Under the pieces are notes generated by a model, which did no database searches, was not told the DNA's origin, and was given only the letters and a program-made list of their open reading frames with translations. The translations under genes were made by a program, and so were the position numbers. A stretch of 64,000 bases of DNA from the NCBI RefSeq assembly GCF_900102195.1, contig NZ_FNBE01000017.1, positions 1 through 64,000 of the forward strand, in the 5' to 3' direction. Source of the DNA: Pseudonocardia oroxyli (GTDB lineage Bacteria > Actinomycetota > Actinomycetes > Mycobacteriales > Pseudonocardiaceae). Shown here piece after piece: positions 1-7,860 of this stretch. Position 1 is the stretch's first letter. Each line of letters starts with the position of its first letter.

Positions 1-212
1 GAGATCCCGAGTTCACCACCGTCTACCGCCGGCACCGGCCGATGGTCGAACGCTCCATCGCCTGGCTGACCCGCGGCAACCGGCGGCTGCGCTTCCGCGG
101 CGTCCGCGCCAACGATCTCTGGCTGTCCCACCGCGCCGCCGGACTGAACCTGCGCCGACTCCTCGCCCTGGGCCTGCACCGGCCGCCCACCGGGAGCTGG
201 GTCCTGGCCTGA
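1..212 (+). CDS. IS transposase, C-terminal fragment (IS1182-like DDE family)
   Basis: The window opens inside this gene; reading from base 3 gives 69 codons before TGA at 210-212. The visible residues, including RHRPMVERSIAWL, NRRLRFRGV, NDLWLSHRAAGLNLRRLL, match the end of IS1182-type DDE transposases, in which a final acidic residue and a helical tail close the RNase-H fold; E16 in MVERSIAW is a candidate for the last catalytic Glu. The enzyme would cut and rejoin IS ends. The start and the first two catalytic residues lie outside the window, so activity cannot be judged. The family is assigned from the tail alone, so another DDE family is possible. Confidence 0.8.
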   Translation, partial: DPEFTTVYRRHRPMVERSIAWLTRGNRRLRFRGVRANDLWLSHRAAGLNLRRLLALGLHRPPTGSWVLA

Positions 213-320
213 GCGGCCTCCGGCCGCCCAGGCCACACCACGCACACCTCACAACCCCGTCCGAAACAGGCTGCCCTCGCAGCTACCCCGCCCGGAGACC
301 GCCCTAATTCAGCAGTCTCC
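1..320 (+). mobile_element. Right end of an insertion sequence
   Basis: The transposase fragment is followed by about 110 non-coding bases ending in a GGAGAC (294-299) / GTCTCC (315-320) inverted repeat beside CCTAATTCAGCAG, which looks like a terminal inverted repeat. The left end is outside the window, so neither the matching repeat nor a target duplication can be checked. The boundary at about 320 is a guess. The next feature is a truncated gene, which fits an insertion here. Confidence 0.4.
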
Positions 321-330
321 TAGGTCGGTT

Positions 331-537
331 CTAGCGACAGCCCAGCCCGAACCGGCGGCCCCGGGTGCGGGGCCGCCTGCGGGCGCAGCGCCAGGCGGCG
401 AGCAGCCGGACCAGGGGGTCCGGGTCGTCGATCCCGCGGGCGCCGGTGCGCACCGCGTCGAGCAGGGCGTCGTCGGCGAGCACGGCCGCGGAGTCGACCG
501 GGCCCGCAGGCATCGGGAGGTCCTTCATCGCGTCCAT
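331..537 (-). pseudogene. RsdA-like anti-sigma-D factor remnant
   Basis: The 68-residue reading frame begins MDAMKDLPMPAGPVD and contains ADDALLDAVRTG and DPLVRLLAAWR. These are the hallmarks of the short N-terminal sigma-binding helix region of the actinobacterial anti-sigma-D factor RsdA, which is normally a membrane protein of a few hundred residues that holds SigD inactive. Here the similarity stops after AAWR. The remaining residues are an Arg-rich tail read through a GC hairpin (354-377), and the putative IS end lies about 10 bases beyond the stop. No transmembrane segment remains and no sigD is adjacent. I read this as a 3'-truncated remnant; a short functional sigma-binding peptide cannot be excluded. 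Confidence 0.5.
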
Positions 538-608
538 GCCTGGTCATCGCGCCGCGCGCGCAGAACGTGTCGGCGCGGACGGGTGATCTACGAGACGTGT
601 GCCACTCG

Positions 609-1400
609 TCAGTAGTAGGTGACGCCCGGCTGGCCGCCGCCCACGGCCACGGCGTCCCCGTTGATCGCCACGCTGCGCGGCGAGCACAGGAACGCGATCA
701 CGTCCGCCACCTCCTCGGCGGTGACCAGCCTGCCCAGCCGGGTGGACCGGCCCAGGGCGCGTTCGGCCTCCTCCTGCGAGGTGCCGTCCGCCGCGGCCTT
801 GGCCGCGATCATGCCGGGCGTGCGTTCGGTGACCGTGAGGCCCGGGTGGACCACGGTGACCGTGACCCCGCGCGGGCCCAGGTCCTCGGCCAGCGCGGCG
901 GTCAGCGCGGCGACCGACACGTTCCGCACCGACCCGACCAGCGACGTCGAGGCGCGGGCGTTCAGCCCACTGACGTTGACGATCCGGCCGAAGCCCTGCG
1001 CCGTCATGTGCGGGGCGACCGCCCGGGCGCAGCGCAGGTAGCCGAGCACCTTGGTCTCGAACTGCTCGCGCAGGAGCGCGTCCGTGGTCTCCGCGGCCGC
1101 GGGCTGCGGGCCCGCGCCCGCGGGCTGGGCGGCGGCGTTGACCAGCACGTCCACCCCGCCCAGCTCGGCCACGACCTGCGCGACCATGGCCTGCACGGCC
1201 GCGTCGTCCGTGGTGTCGGCGGCGATCGGCAGCATCCGGGTGCCGTGCCGGGCGACCCGGCGCACCGCCTCGTCCGACGGGGTGCGGGAGACCAGGGCGA
1301 CGTCGCACCCCTCGGCGGCCAGCGTGTCGGCCGCGGCGAGGCCGATGCCTCGGCTGCCCCCGGTCACGACGGCGCGTCTGCCCGTCAGCTGCAGGTCCAC
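609..1400 (-). CDS. Atypical SDR-family protein lacking the Tyr-Lys pair
   Basis: 263 residues, the usual length for a classical short-chain dehydrogenase. The N-terminal TGGSRGIG motif (residues 13-20) is an intact NAD(P)-binding turn, DVLVNAAAQ replaces the usual NNAG, and VNVSG holds the expected Ser (S144). The segment GSVRNVSVAALT occupies the place of YxxxK, with Arg159 at the Tyr position and Val163 at the Lys position, so ordinary SDR chemistry is not expected. The rest of the fold, including the VVHPGLT loop, is well kept, which argues against decay. It may bind nucleotide as a regulatory or non-redox protein. It is followed closely upstream by the DinB gene on the same strand (4-base gap), suggesting co-transcription. 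Confidence 0.8.
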   Translation of the reverse strand: MDLQLTGRRAVVTGGSRGIGLAAADTLAAEGCDVALVSRTPSDEAVRRVARHGTRMLPIAADTTDDAAVQAMVAQVVAELGGVDVLVNAAAQPAGAGPQPAAAETTDALLREQFETKVLGYLRCARAVAPHMTAQGFGRIVNVSGLNARASTSLVGSVRNVSVAALTAALAEDLGPRGVTVTVVHPGLTVTERTPGMIAAKAAADGTSQEEAERALGRSTRLGRLVTAEEVADVIAFLCSPRSVAINGDAVAVGGGQPGVTYY

Positions 1401-1404
1401 GGCC

Positions 1405-1917
1405 TCAGCCCGGGAGGAGACCGCGGACGAACTCGGCCTGGCCGAGATGCTTCGCGTCGTCGTCGAACACCGAGACCAGGCGGACGCCGCGGGTCACCGG
1501 GGGGTCCCAGCGATCGTCGATCACCTCGTCCAGCTGCTCGGGCGTGACGTCGGCGAGCAGCTCCCCGGTCCGCGCGAACACGGCGGCGTGGTAGCCGGCC
1601 AGCCGGGTCTCGTCCGCCCGCACGGCCGCGACCTGGTCGGGGCCGTGGCCGTAGCCGGTGTCGGTGGGGTCGAGGGGGAGCCCGAAGCGCTCCTGCCAGC
1701 CGTCGGCCAGCCAGACCTGCTCGGTGCCGAACGCGTCCGCCACGTGGTCGTCCTGCACCCGGGTGAGGTGCCAGACGAGCCAGGCGATGGAGTTCGCCTC
1801 CCCGTCGACCCGCAGGGCCAGCCGGTCCTCGGTGAGGCCGTCCACCACGGCCGGCACCCCCTCCGCGATCCGGCCGAAACAGTCGATCAGCAGCTCGGCG
1901 GGCGTCATGGCGATCAC
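1405..1917 (-). CDS. DinB-like mycothiol-dependent transferase (DUF664)
   Basis: 170 residues with the four-helix DinB/DUF664 pattern: AWLVWHLTRVQDDH near residues 45-58 and KHLGQAEFVRG at the C terminus supply the three His that bind the divalent metal in this family. Actinobacterial members use mycothiol or bacillithiol to modify or detoxify electrophiles, and the protein is cytosolic. The substrate cannot be told from sequence. The ATG at 1917 is 20 bases from the divergent YciO-like start at 1938, so both promoters share a very small region, and the downstream SDR probably shares this transcript. Confidence 0.8.
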   Translation of the reverse strand: MIAMTPAELLIDCFGRIAEGVPAVVDGLTEDRLALRVDGEANSIAWLVWHLTRVQDDHVADAFGTEQVWLADGWQERFGLPLDPTDTGYGHGPDQVAAVRADETRLAGYHAAVFARTGELLADVTPEQLDEVIDDRWDPPVTRGVRLVSVFDDDAKHLGQAEFVRGLLPG

Positions 1918-1937
1918 GCTACCGCTACCCTCCGACG

Positions 1938-2558
1938 ATGGCTCGGTACGTCGACGTCCACCCCGAGAACCCGCAGCGCCGCGCGATCGGACAGGTGATC
2001 GCCCTCGTCCGGGAGGGCGGGCTGATCGCCTACCCCACCGACTCCTGCTACGCGCTGGGCTGCGCCCTCGGCAACGCCGAGGGGCTGGCCCGCATCCGGC
2101 AGATCCGCAAGCTGGACGACAAGCACCACTTCACCCTGGTCTGCCGGGACTTCGCGCAGCTGGGGCAGTTCGTGCAGGTCTCCAACGCGGTGTTCCGCGC
2201 GGTCAAGGCCGCCACCCCGGGGCAGTACACGTTCATCCTCCCGGCCACCAAGGAGGTGCCGCGCAGGCTGCTGCACCCCAAGAAGAAGACCGTCGGCGTG
2301 CGGATCCCGGACCACCGCGTGGTCCAGGCGCTGCTCGACGAGCTGGGCGAGCCGCTGCTGTCCTCCACCCTGCTGCTCCCCGACGCCGCGGAGCCGCCCA
2401 CCCAGGGCTGGGAGATCAAGGAGACCCTGGACGCCGCTCTGGACGCCGTCGTCGACTCGGGGGAGTGCGGCACCGAGCCCACGACCGTCGTCGACCTGTC
2501 CGGCCCGGAACCGGAGATCGTGCGCCGCGGCGCGGGCGACCCGAGCCGGTTCGAGTAG
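1938..2558 (+). CDS. YciO/Sua5-family L-threonylcarbamoyladenylate synthase-like protein
   Basis: 206 residues covering one YrdC/Sua5 domain without the extra Sua5 C-terminal domain. LIAYPTDSCYALGC, the KLDDKHHFTLVCRDF segment and GQYTFILPATKEVPRR are typical of the YciO branch. True Sua5/TsaC makes threonylcarbamoyl-AMP for the t6A modification of tRNA; YciO paralogues share the fold and have weaker or uncertain activity. The KRxR-type nucleotide-binding region appears here as LHPKKKTVGVRIPDH. The protein is cytosolic and monocistronic in this window. Confidence 0.85.
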   Translation: MARYVDVHPENPQRRAIGQVIALVREGGLIAYPTDSCYALGCALGNAEGLARIRQIRKLDDKHHFTLVCRDFAQLGQFVQVSNAVFRAVKAATPGQYTFILPATKEVPRRLLHPKKKTVGVRIPDHRVVQALLDELGEPLLSSTLLLPDAAEPPTQGWEIKETLDAALDAVVDSGECGTEPTTVVDLSGPEPEIVRRGAGDPSRFE

Positions 2559-2952
2559 CCGAGCCTCTGGACGCCCGTCCGGCTGTCACCTAAGTTCTGT
2601 GACCGGGCGCACCGCCGCAGCGTCGCGGTCGGAGCGCCTGTCGTCCAGCCCCCTGCGCCGTTCCGTGTCGGATCGTGCGCCCTGCGGAATCATCCCGAGA
2701 TCATCCCGAGCTCCCCGGCGTGTCGACTTGCCGTTCACCGCCGGTCCACCCGTAGGCGACCGGTCATCGCACGCCCGTCCGACGAGCCGCTCGGCGCGGA
2801 TCTCCCCGGTAGTGTCCCGAGCACCAAGAGATGCCGGGGCGCGCAGCTCCCCCGGCGGCCCCCGCGCTCGTCGCCCGCTCCGGGTGCGAGTGACCGAGCG
2901 GGGTCCGTGCGGCGTTCCGGCGGGTTCGGGGCCGGCGAACGCGGAGGACAGT
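2559..2952. other. Intergenic region without a recognised gene
   Basis: About 390 bases between the YciO-like gene and the next gene. A reading frame stays open through it in phase with the downstream CDS, but its residues are Arg/Ser/Pro-rich with no conserved look and the codon usage is less biased. It more likely holds the promoter and leader of the 2953 gene. No clear hairpin or operator was found. Confidence 0.4.
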
Positions 2953-4479
2953 GTGGAGCGAGACCTCTCGTCCACCTCCTGGCTCGACGAGCCGGGTGGC
3001 GGCGCGACCGGTGCGGTCGACTCGGTCGACTCGGTGGCCGGCGGGGCGGACGCCCTGCTCGCCGGTCTGGCCCGCAGGATCTGTGGTCACGCCGAGCGGC
3101 AGCTCGCCGTCGCCGAGCGGCTCGCCGGCGGTGCGGAGGGCGGCGCGGGCGCGGAGATCGCCGCGGGCGCGCGCCGGCTGCTGCGAGACGGCGAGAGCGT
3201 GCTGACCCTGGTCGGCGGTGTCCCGGAGCGCCGCGGGCCCGTGCCGACCGGGTTCGGCCGGATCCTCGCGGACGTCGCCGCGGGCGCGGAGGACCCGCGC
3301 CGGGTCTCGGTGCCCCCCGCACCGTCCGCGGCCCTGCCCGCCGGGGTGGCGGTCGGCGCCGGACAGGTCCTCGCCGAGCTGCTGGCCCACGCCGAGCGCA
3401 GCACGCCGCGCAGCGCGCGGATCGAGCTGGTCGGCCGGTGGGCGGGGGACGGCGGCGTCACGATCGAGCTGCAGGCCGAGGGCGTCGAGCTGCCGTGGCA
3501 GCGGGCCGCGGCGCTGGAGAACGAGATCGCGGGCGGCGTGTCCGGCGCGATCCCGCCGGAGCGGCTCGGCCTGCACCTCGCCGCGCGGCTCTCCCGGCGG
3601 CTCGGGGCGCGGGTGGAGCTGCAGGCCCCGCTCGGCGGTCCCACCACGCCCGGCTTCGGCACGGTGGCGCTGGTGCGGTTCCCGCGGGCCCTCGTCGAGC
3701 CCGCCCCCGGCGTGCACCCGCCGCAGGTCCCGGCCGAGCCGGTCCCGGCGCCCCGCAGCACCCCGCCCGAGATCACGTGGGAGCCCGTCCGCGAGGGCGC
3801 GGCGCCCGCCCCGGCCACGGTGGACGAGCTGTTCGGCGCCTTCGACGCCTCACTGGCCCGCGCCGGGGACGACCTTGCGGGCACGCCGATCTTCGCCGCC
3901 GTCGCGTCGGCGTGGTTCCGCACCGACGACGACCCGGCCCCGCTCAACGGCACGAACGGCACGAACGGCACCCACAACGGCGCGTCCAACGGGCACCGCA
4001 ACGGCGGCTCGTTCGGGCTGGCGGACAGCTGGCTGACCGGCGGGTCCGCGTCGGCCCCGCGCAACGGCTCGCCGTCGAGCTGGTCCGGCACCCGGGACGA
4101 CGAGTGGCGGGCCGCCGCCGAACGCGCGGCCGCCGCCGAGGCCGAGTCGGCCCCGCCGGTGACCGGGAGCGGGCTGCCCCAGCGGCGCCCCGGCAAGCAG
4201 ATGGTCACCCCGCCGCTGCGCGGCAGGCGCGCCGAGACGGCCGCCGCGGCCGAGCGCGAGCCGGAGAAGGTGCGCCGCAGGCTGTCGACCTACCAGCGCG
4301 GCCTCGAGGCGGGCAGGCACCGCGCCGCGGACCCGGACGAGGCCGAGGAGCGCTCGTTCCAGGACGGCACCGCCGAGCCCGCGCAGGGCCCGGTCCCCGG
4401 CCCCGTCCTGGAGCGCTACGAGGAGGACCGCGACCCGTGGACGGGCGAGGGCCTCTGGGAGGACGACCGCCGCTCCTGA
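2953..4479 (+). CDS. Histidine-kinase-like ATPase-domain protein without phosphoacceptor domain
   Basis: 508 residues from a GTG at 2953 with GGAGGA just upstream; an open frame continues 5' but looks non-coding. The middle (about residues 135-255) resembles the catalytic domain of large actinobacterial nitrate-sensor-type histidine kinases: AELLAHAERSTPRSARIEL stands where the ELLDNA N-box should be, and ERLGLHLAARLSRRLGARVEL matches the helix around the G2 box. The essential N-box Asn is His here, and there is no sensor, HAMP or His-box. The C-terminal half is disordered and low in complexity, with NGT repeats near residues 335-350 and acidic/Arg segments. It may act as a scaffold or regulator; ATP binding is doubtful. 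Confidence 0.6.
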   Translation: MERDLSSTSWLDEPGGGATGAVDSVDSVAGGADALLAGLARRICGHAERQLAVAERLAGGAEGGAGAEIAAGARRLLRDGESVLTLVGGVPERRGPVPTGFGRILADVAAGAEDPRRVSVPPAPSAALPAGVAVGAGQVLAELLAHAERSTPRSARIELVGRWAGDGGVTIELQAEGVELPWQRAAALENEIAGGVSGAIPPERLGLHLAARLSRRLGARVELQAPLGGPTTPGFGTVALVRFPRALVEPAPGVHPPQVPAEPVPAPRSTPPEITWEPVREGAAPAPATVDELFGAFDASLARAGDDLAGTPIFAAVASAWFRTDDDPAPLNGTNGTNGTHNGASNGHRNGGSFGLADSWLTGGSASAPRNGSPSSWSGTRDDEWRAAAERAAAAEAESAPPVTGSGLPQRRPGKQMVTPPLRGRRAETAAAAEREPEKVRRRLSTYQRGLEAGRHRAADPDEAEERSFQDGTAEPAQGPVPGPVLERYEEDRDPWTGEGLWEDDRRS

Positions 4480-4529
4480 CCCCGCGAGTGGCGGCCGGGG
4501 GTCGGCAGCCGCCGGAGGCGGCGGGGCGG

Positions 4530-4565
4530 GTGAGCGGAGTCGCTCTGGCGACTATCGCCACTCAC
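4530..4565. repeat. Palindromic repeat, type A, short copy
   Basis: A 36-base imperfect palindrome with outer arms GTGAGCGG / CCACTCAC and core GTCGCTCTGGCGAC. It matches the 40-base copies at 9082, 26069, 34768 and 45229 but lacks four bases in the left arm. It lies between two convergent genes, and its right end contributes the TGA stop of the minus-strand CoA-transferase. It could work as a bidirectional terminator, although no T-tract follows. Confidence 0.8.
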
Positions 4566-6010
4566 GGGGTCTGAGCTGGGGATTCGGTGCGCCAGACGGG
4601 TGCGCCGCTGCCGCGCGGCACCAGGACCGGGTCGTAGGAGCCCGGCGTCACCGACATCCGCACCTGGTCGGTCACGCCCTGGTAGCGGCCCAGCGGGGTG
4701 TCGGCGGTGAAGGTCTCCGGGTCGAGGTAGGCGTGCTCGTCGTCCGATCCCGCGACCCGGGCGGCGTGCGCGAGGTCGAGCACGCCGAGGTCCAGGATCC
4801 ACATCGCGACCCTGGTCAGCGACACGTGCACCCGCCAGCTGCCGCCCTCCGCGGCCCGGCGGCGCAGCGCCGCGACGATCCCCGCGGCGGTCAGCCAGGA
4901 GACGATGTAGTCGTTGACCACGAGGATGGGGGAGAGCCTCGGCTCGGCGCCCCCGCCCTCGAGGTGCGCCATCCCGGTGACCGCGCCCGCGGTCTGGTCG
5001 AACCCGACCCGGTCCCGCCACGGGCCGTGCTCACCGTGGAGCGAGTTCGTGGCGTGCACGATCCCGGGGCGCACCGCGGCGGCCTCCTCGGCGGACAGCC
5101 CGATCGACGCCAGGTAGCCGGGCCTGCGGTTGGCGTAGAAGACGTCCGCGCCCGCCAGGAGCTCCCGCACCACCGGGTCGGTGGGCCGGACCGTGGCCGA
5201 CCGCACGCCGACGTTCGCCGACAGGTAGGTCGTGTCGTGCTCGAACTCGGTGGGCCGCCACAGGTTCAGCACGTCCGCGCCGTGCAGCGCCAGGCTCCGC
5301 CCGGTCCCGGCGCCCGCGATCACGTGCCCCATCCCGAGCGCCCGCACCCCGCCCAGCGGGGCCTGCGCGGCGGGCAGCGGCTCGGGTGCGCTGTCACCGA
5401 TCCGCTCGAGCGTGACGAGCGGGGTGGCCTCGAGGACGGCGGCCTGCTCGGTCGCGCGGAACTCCTCGGGCGTGCGGACCAGCGGCATCACCACCCCCGC
5501 CGCGGCCCCGGCCGCCTCCAGGTCGGCGCCCGACCACCGGCCGACCGCCCGCGCCACCGCCTCCGGGGTGTCCGCGCAGTCGAGCAGGCGCTGGGCGGCG
5601 ACCTTGAGCGCGGGATAGCCGTTGAGCGGCATGACCCAGCGGTCGTCGGCGGTGCGGTAGAAGCGGAAGCCGAAGGCGGGCGAGGCGTTGACCGGCGAGG
5701 CGATCGGCAGCCCGTGCAGGAGCTCCCACCTGCGGTCGTAGAAGGGACACAGCCGGTGCGGGGCGGTCCGCAGGTCCACGGCGACGTCCTGGCCCACGCC
5801 GGTGCGGTCCCGGTGCAGCGCGGCGACCGCGACCGACTTCGCCGCGAGGGCGAGCGCCGCGGCCCCGGCCAGCCGCAGCGCGCTCGGGACGACCGGGTCG
5901 GCCCCGGTGAAGGCGACCGTGCCGCCCGCGTCGGCCGCGGCCAGCCCCAGCCCGCCCAGCAGCCGGTCGAGCTCGGCGGGCAGATCGGGGGTGAGATCGG
6001 GGCCGGTCAC
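4562..6010 (-). CDS. CaiB/BaiF family CoA-transferase
   Basis: 482 residues from a GTG at 6010 that overlaps the stop of the upstream AtuA-like gene by four bases (GTGA), indicating translational coupling. The protein has the class III CoA-transferase pattern in two halves: SVAVAALHRDRTG and PLNGYPALK in the first, then GGVRALGMGHVIAGAGTG, HGADVLNLWRP, ADVFYANRRPGYLASIG and GFDQTAGAVTGMA in the second. Enzymes of this family move CoA between carboxylic acids. Paired with AtuA it probably activates or recycles an acyl-CoA in terpenoid or branched-acid breakdown. The substrate is unknown. Its stop codon lies inside the palindromic repeat at 4530-4565. Confidence 0.85.
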   Translation of the reverse strand: MTGPDLTPDLPAELDRLLGGLGLAAADAGGTVAFTGADPVVPSALRLAGAAALALAAKSVAVAALHRDRTGVGQDVAVDLRTAPHRLCPFYDRRWELLHGLPIASPVNASPAFGFRFYRTADDRWVMPLNGYPALKVAAQRLLDCADTPEAVARAVGRWSGADLEAAGAAAGVVMPLVRTPEEFRATEQAAVLEATPLVTLERIGDSAPEPLPAAQAPLGGVRALGMGHVIAGAGTGRSLALHGADVLNLWRPTEFEHDTTYLSANVGVRSATVRPTDPVVRELLAGADVFYANRRPGYLASIGLSAEEAAAVRPGIVHATNSLHGEHGPWRDRVGFDQTAGAVTGMAHLEGGGAEPRLSPILVVNDYIVSWLTAAGIVAALRRRAAEGGSWRVHVSLTRVAMWILDLGVLDLAHAARVAGSDDEHAYLDPETFTADTPLGRYQGVTDQVRMSVTPGSYDPVLVPRGSGAPVWRTESPAQTP

Positions 6011-7794
6011 GGCAGCATCACGTGCTTCGCGCGGAGGTACTCGCCCACGGACTTGCCGATCTGGTCCACCCGCAGGTTCGACGAGCCGCCCGTCCCGAGC
6101 AGCCCGCGCAGCACCACGTGCACCGCGCGCAGGTGCGGGAACTCGTGCCGCACGATGTCGCAGTCCTCGGCCTCCGGCAGCAGCGCCCGCAGGTTCTCGG
6201 TGCTCAGCGTGCTGCACAACCAGTCCCAGTGCGCGGGGTCGGGCACCCAGACCCCGACGTTGGAGTTGCCGCCCTTGTCGCCCGCGCGGGCGTGGGCCAC
6301 CGTGCCGAGCCGACCGCGCCGACCGCGCCGCCCGCGCCGACCGCGCCGCCCGCGCCGACCGGGCCGACCGGGCTCCCCGTCGCCCCGGACCGGCGGCGGT
6401 TCGGGGGAGCGGCCCTGCGCGAGCTGCTCCGGGCTCGCGAACGTGCGGGACAGCGGCGCCTCGATCCGCCGCCCGTCGGCCAGCACGGCGGTGTGCGGGA
6501 CGTGCTCGACCGGCAACAGGGCGGGCCAGTAGCCGATCCGCGGCCAGGGCGCCCGGACCGGCTGCGCGCCGCCGTCGTGGTGGAAGCCGGGGTAGCCCTG
6601 CAGGTAGAGGCTCCCGACGGCGGCGGGGAAGGCCGCCAGCGCCTCGGCGGCCGACGCGGTGGCCATGACCCGGATCGGCACGGTCGCCTCCCACTGGGAC
6701 CGCGGGTCCTCCGCGGCCGTGCCGAGCGGGGTGACGTCGAGCTGGTCCACGTGCCCGTCGAGCTGCAGGCGGAGCTGGCGGCGCAGCAGCGCGACCTTCT
6801 CCTCGACGTCCGGCGAGGTGCAGAACAGCATGGTCGAGATCTGCCAGCCGAGCTGCGCGAACACCGCGACCTTGTGCGTGGGCGGCGGCGGCGACCCGAC
6901 GACCGGGCCGATCGCCACCCGGTCCGGCCCGACCCGGCTGAGCCGGACGGTGTCCAGGTGCACCGTCGCGTCCGGGTTGAGGTAGCGGGGGCCCTGGATC
7001 TCGTAGACGAGCTGGGCGGTCACCGTGTCGACGGTGACCGTGCCGCCGTCGCGCGCGTGCTTGGTGATCACCGACGAGCCGTCCGCGGCGACCTCCGCGA
7101 TCGGGAAGCCGCAGCGGTCCATGCCCGGCACGGTCCGGAAGCCGGAGAAGTTCCCGCCGGTCGCGTGGGCACCGCACTCGATGATGTGCCCGGCCGTGAT
7201 CGCGCCCGCGAGCGGGCCGTGGTCGTCGGGGGTCCAGCCGTGCCACCAGGCCGCGGGCCCCGCGGTCAGCGACGCGTCGGTCACCCGCCCCGTGACGACG
7301 ATGTCCGCGCCCGCCCGCAGCGCCTCGGCGATGCCGAACCCGCCGAGGTAGGCGTTGGCGGCGATCGGCTCGAACCCCCAGTCCTTGAGCGGGGCGCCGG
7401 AGTCGAGGTTCTCCAGGGCGTACCCGTCCCGGTGGAACTCGGGCAGGCGGTCGAGCACGGCGTCCCCTTCCACGTGGGCGACCGTGAGCGACACGCCCGC
7501 CTCGGCGAGGTCCGCGCGCAGGGCGGCGGCGAGCCCGGCGGGATCGAACCCGCCCGCGTTCGTGACGACCTTGATCCCGCGCTCGGCGAGCGTCGCGAGG
7601 TGGGGGCGGAGCTGCTTGCGGAAGTAGGCGACATAGCCGCGCCGATCCGCGGCCAGCGCGGCGAGCGTGACCTCGGCCAGGTAGTCGCCCATCAGCACGT
7701 CGACCGGATCGCCCGCGAGCACCTCGTCGACGGCGGTGAACCGGTCCCCGAGGTAGCCGCTGAAGTTCCCGATCCGCACCGATCGTTCGTTCAT
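6007..7794 (-). CDS. AtuA-like acyclic terpene utilisation protein (DUF1446) fused to C-terminal AtuA-like domain
   Basis: 595 residues. The first about 470 residues carry the AtuA/DUF1446 core: RIGNFSGYLGDRF, DVLMGDYLAE, VVTNAGGFDP, DIVVTGRVTDASL and THKVAVFAQLGWQ. After an Arg/Gly linker (about residues 474-497, repeats of GRR) comes the small C-terminal domain with ARAGDKGGNSNVGV, often a separate polypeptide in other bacteria. The family accompanies citronellol, geraniol or leucine-type acyl-CoA catabolism, but its exact reaction is not established. It is first in an operon with the CoA-transferase and divergent from a P450, with an inverted repeat in the shared promoter. Confidence 0.85.
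   Translation of the reverse strand: MNERSVRIGNFSGYLGDRFTAVDEVLAGDPVDVLMGDYLAEVTLAALAADRRGYVAYFRKQLRPHLATLAERGIKVVTNAGGFDPAGLAAALRADLAEAGVSLTVAHVEGDAVLDRLPEFHRDGYALENLDSGAPLKDWGFEPIAANAYLGGFGIAEALRAGADIVVTGRVTDASLTAGPAAWWHGWTPDDHGPLAGAITAGHIIECGAHATGGNFSGFRTVPGMDRCGFPIAEVAADGSSVITKHARDGGTVTVDTVTAQLVYEIQGPRYLNPDATVHLDTVRLSRVGPDRVAIGPVVGSPPPPTHKVAVFAQLGWQISTMLFCTSPDVEEKVALLRRQLRLQLDGHVDQLDVTPLGTAAEDPRSQWEATVPIRVMATASAAEALAAFPAAVGSLYLQGYPGFHHDGGAQPVRAPWPRIGYWPALLPVEHVPHTAVLADGRRIEAPLSRTFASPEQLAQGRSPEPPPVRGDGEPGRPGRRGRRGRRGRRGRRGRLGTVAHARAGDKGGNSNVGVWVPDPAHWDWLCSTLSTENLRALLPEAEDCDIVRHEFPHLRAVHVVLRGLLGTGGSSNLRVDQIGKSVGEYLRAKHVMLP
6308..6370. repeat. Intragenic tandem repeat coding an Arg-Gly-Arg linker
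   Basis: Short GC-only tandem units of about nine bases (CGACCGCGC / CGCCCGCGC on the plus strand) inside the AtuA-like gene. They encode the GRR-type linker between the two domains. Slippage in this tract would change linker length in steps of three residues. Confidence 0.7.
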
Positions 7795-7805
7795 GAGTGG
7801 AGCGT

Positions 7806-7822
7806 AGCGTTCAGCGAACGCT
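7806..7822. promoter_or_regulatory. Inverted repeat, probable TetR-type operator
   Basis: AGCGTTC-AGC-GAACGCT, a perfect 7-base inverted repeat, lies in the 66-base divergent promoter between the AtuA-like gene (start 7794) and the P450 gene (start 7861). Its form is like operators of TetR regulators of lipid and terpenoid genes in actinomycetes. No regulator gene is adjacent, so the binding protein would act from elsewhere. Confidence 0.5.
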
Positions 7823-7860
7823 CAGCAAGCCGTTGCGCGGCGGTACTACCGTCGGTCGGC

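Noticed and set aside
2599..2952. N-terminal extension of the 2953 gene
   Set aside because: The frame is open, but residues look random and a good GGAGGA site precedes the GTG at 2953.
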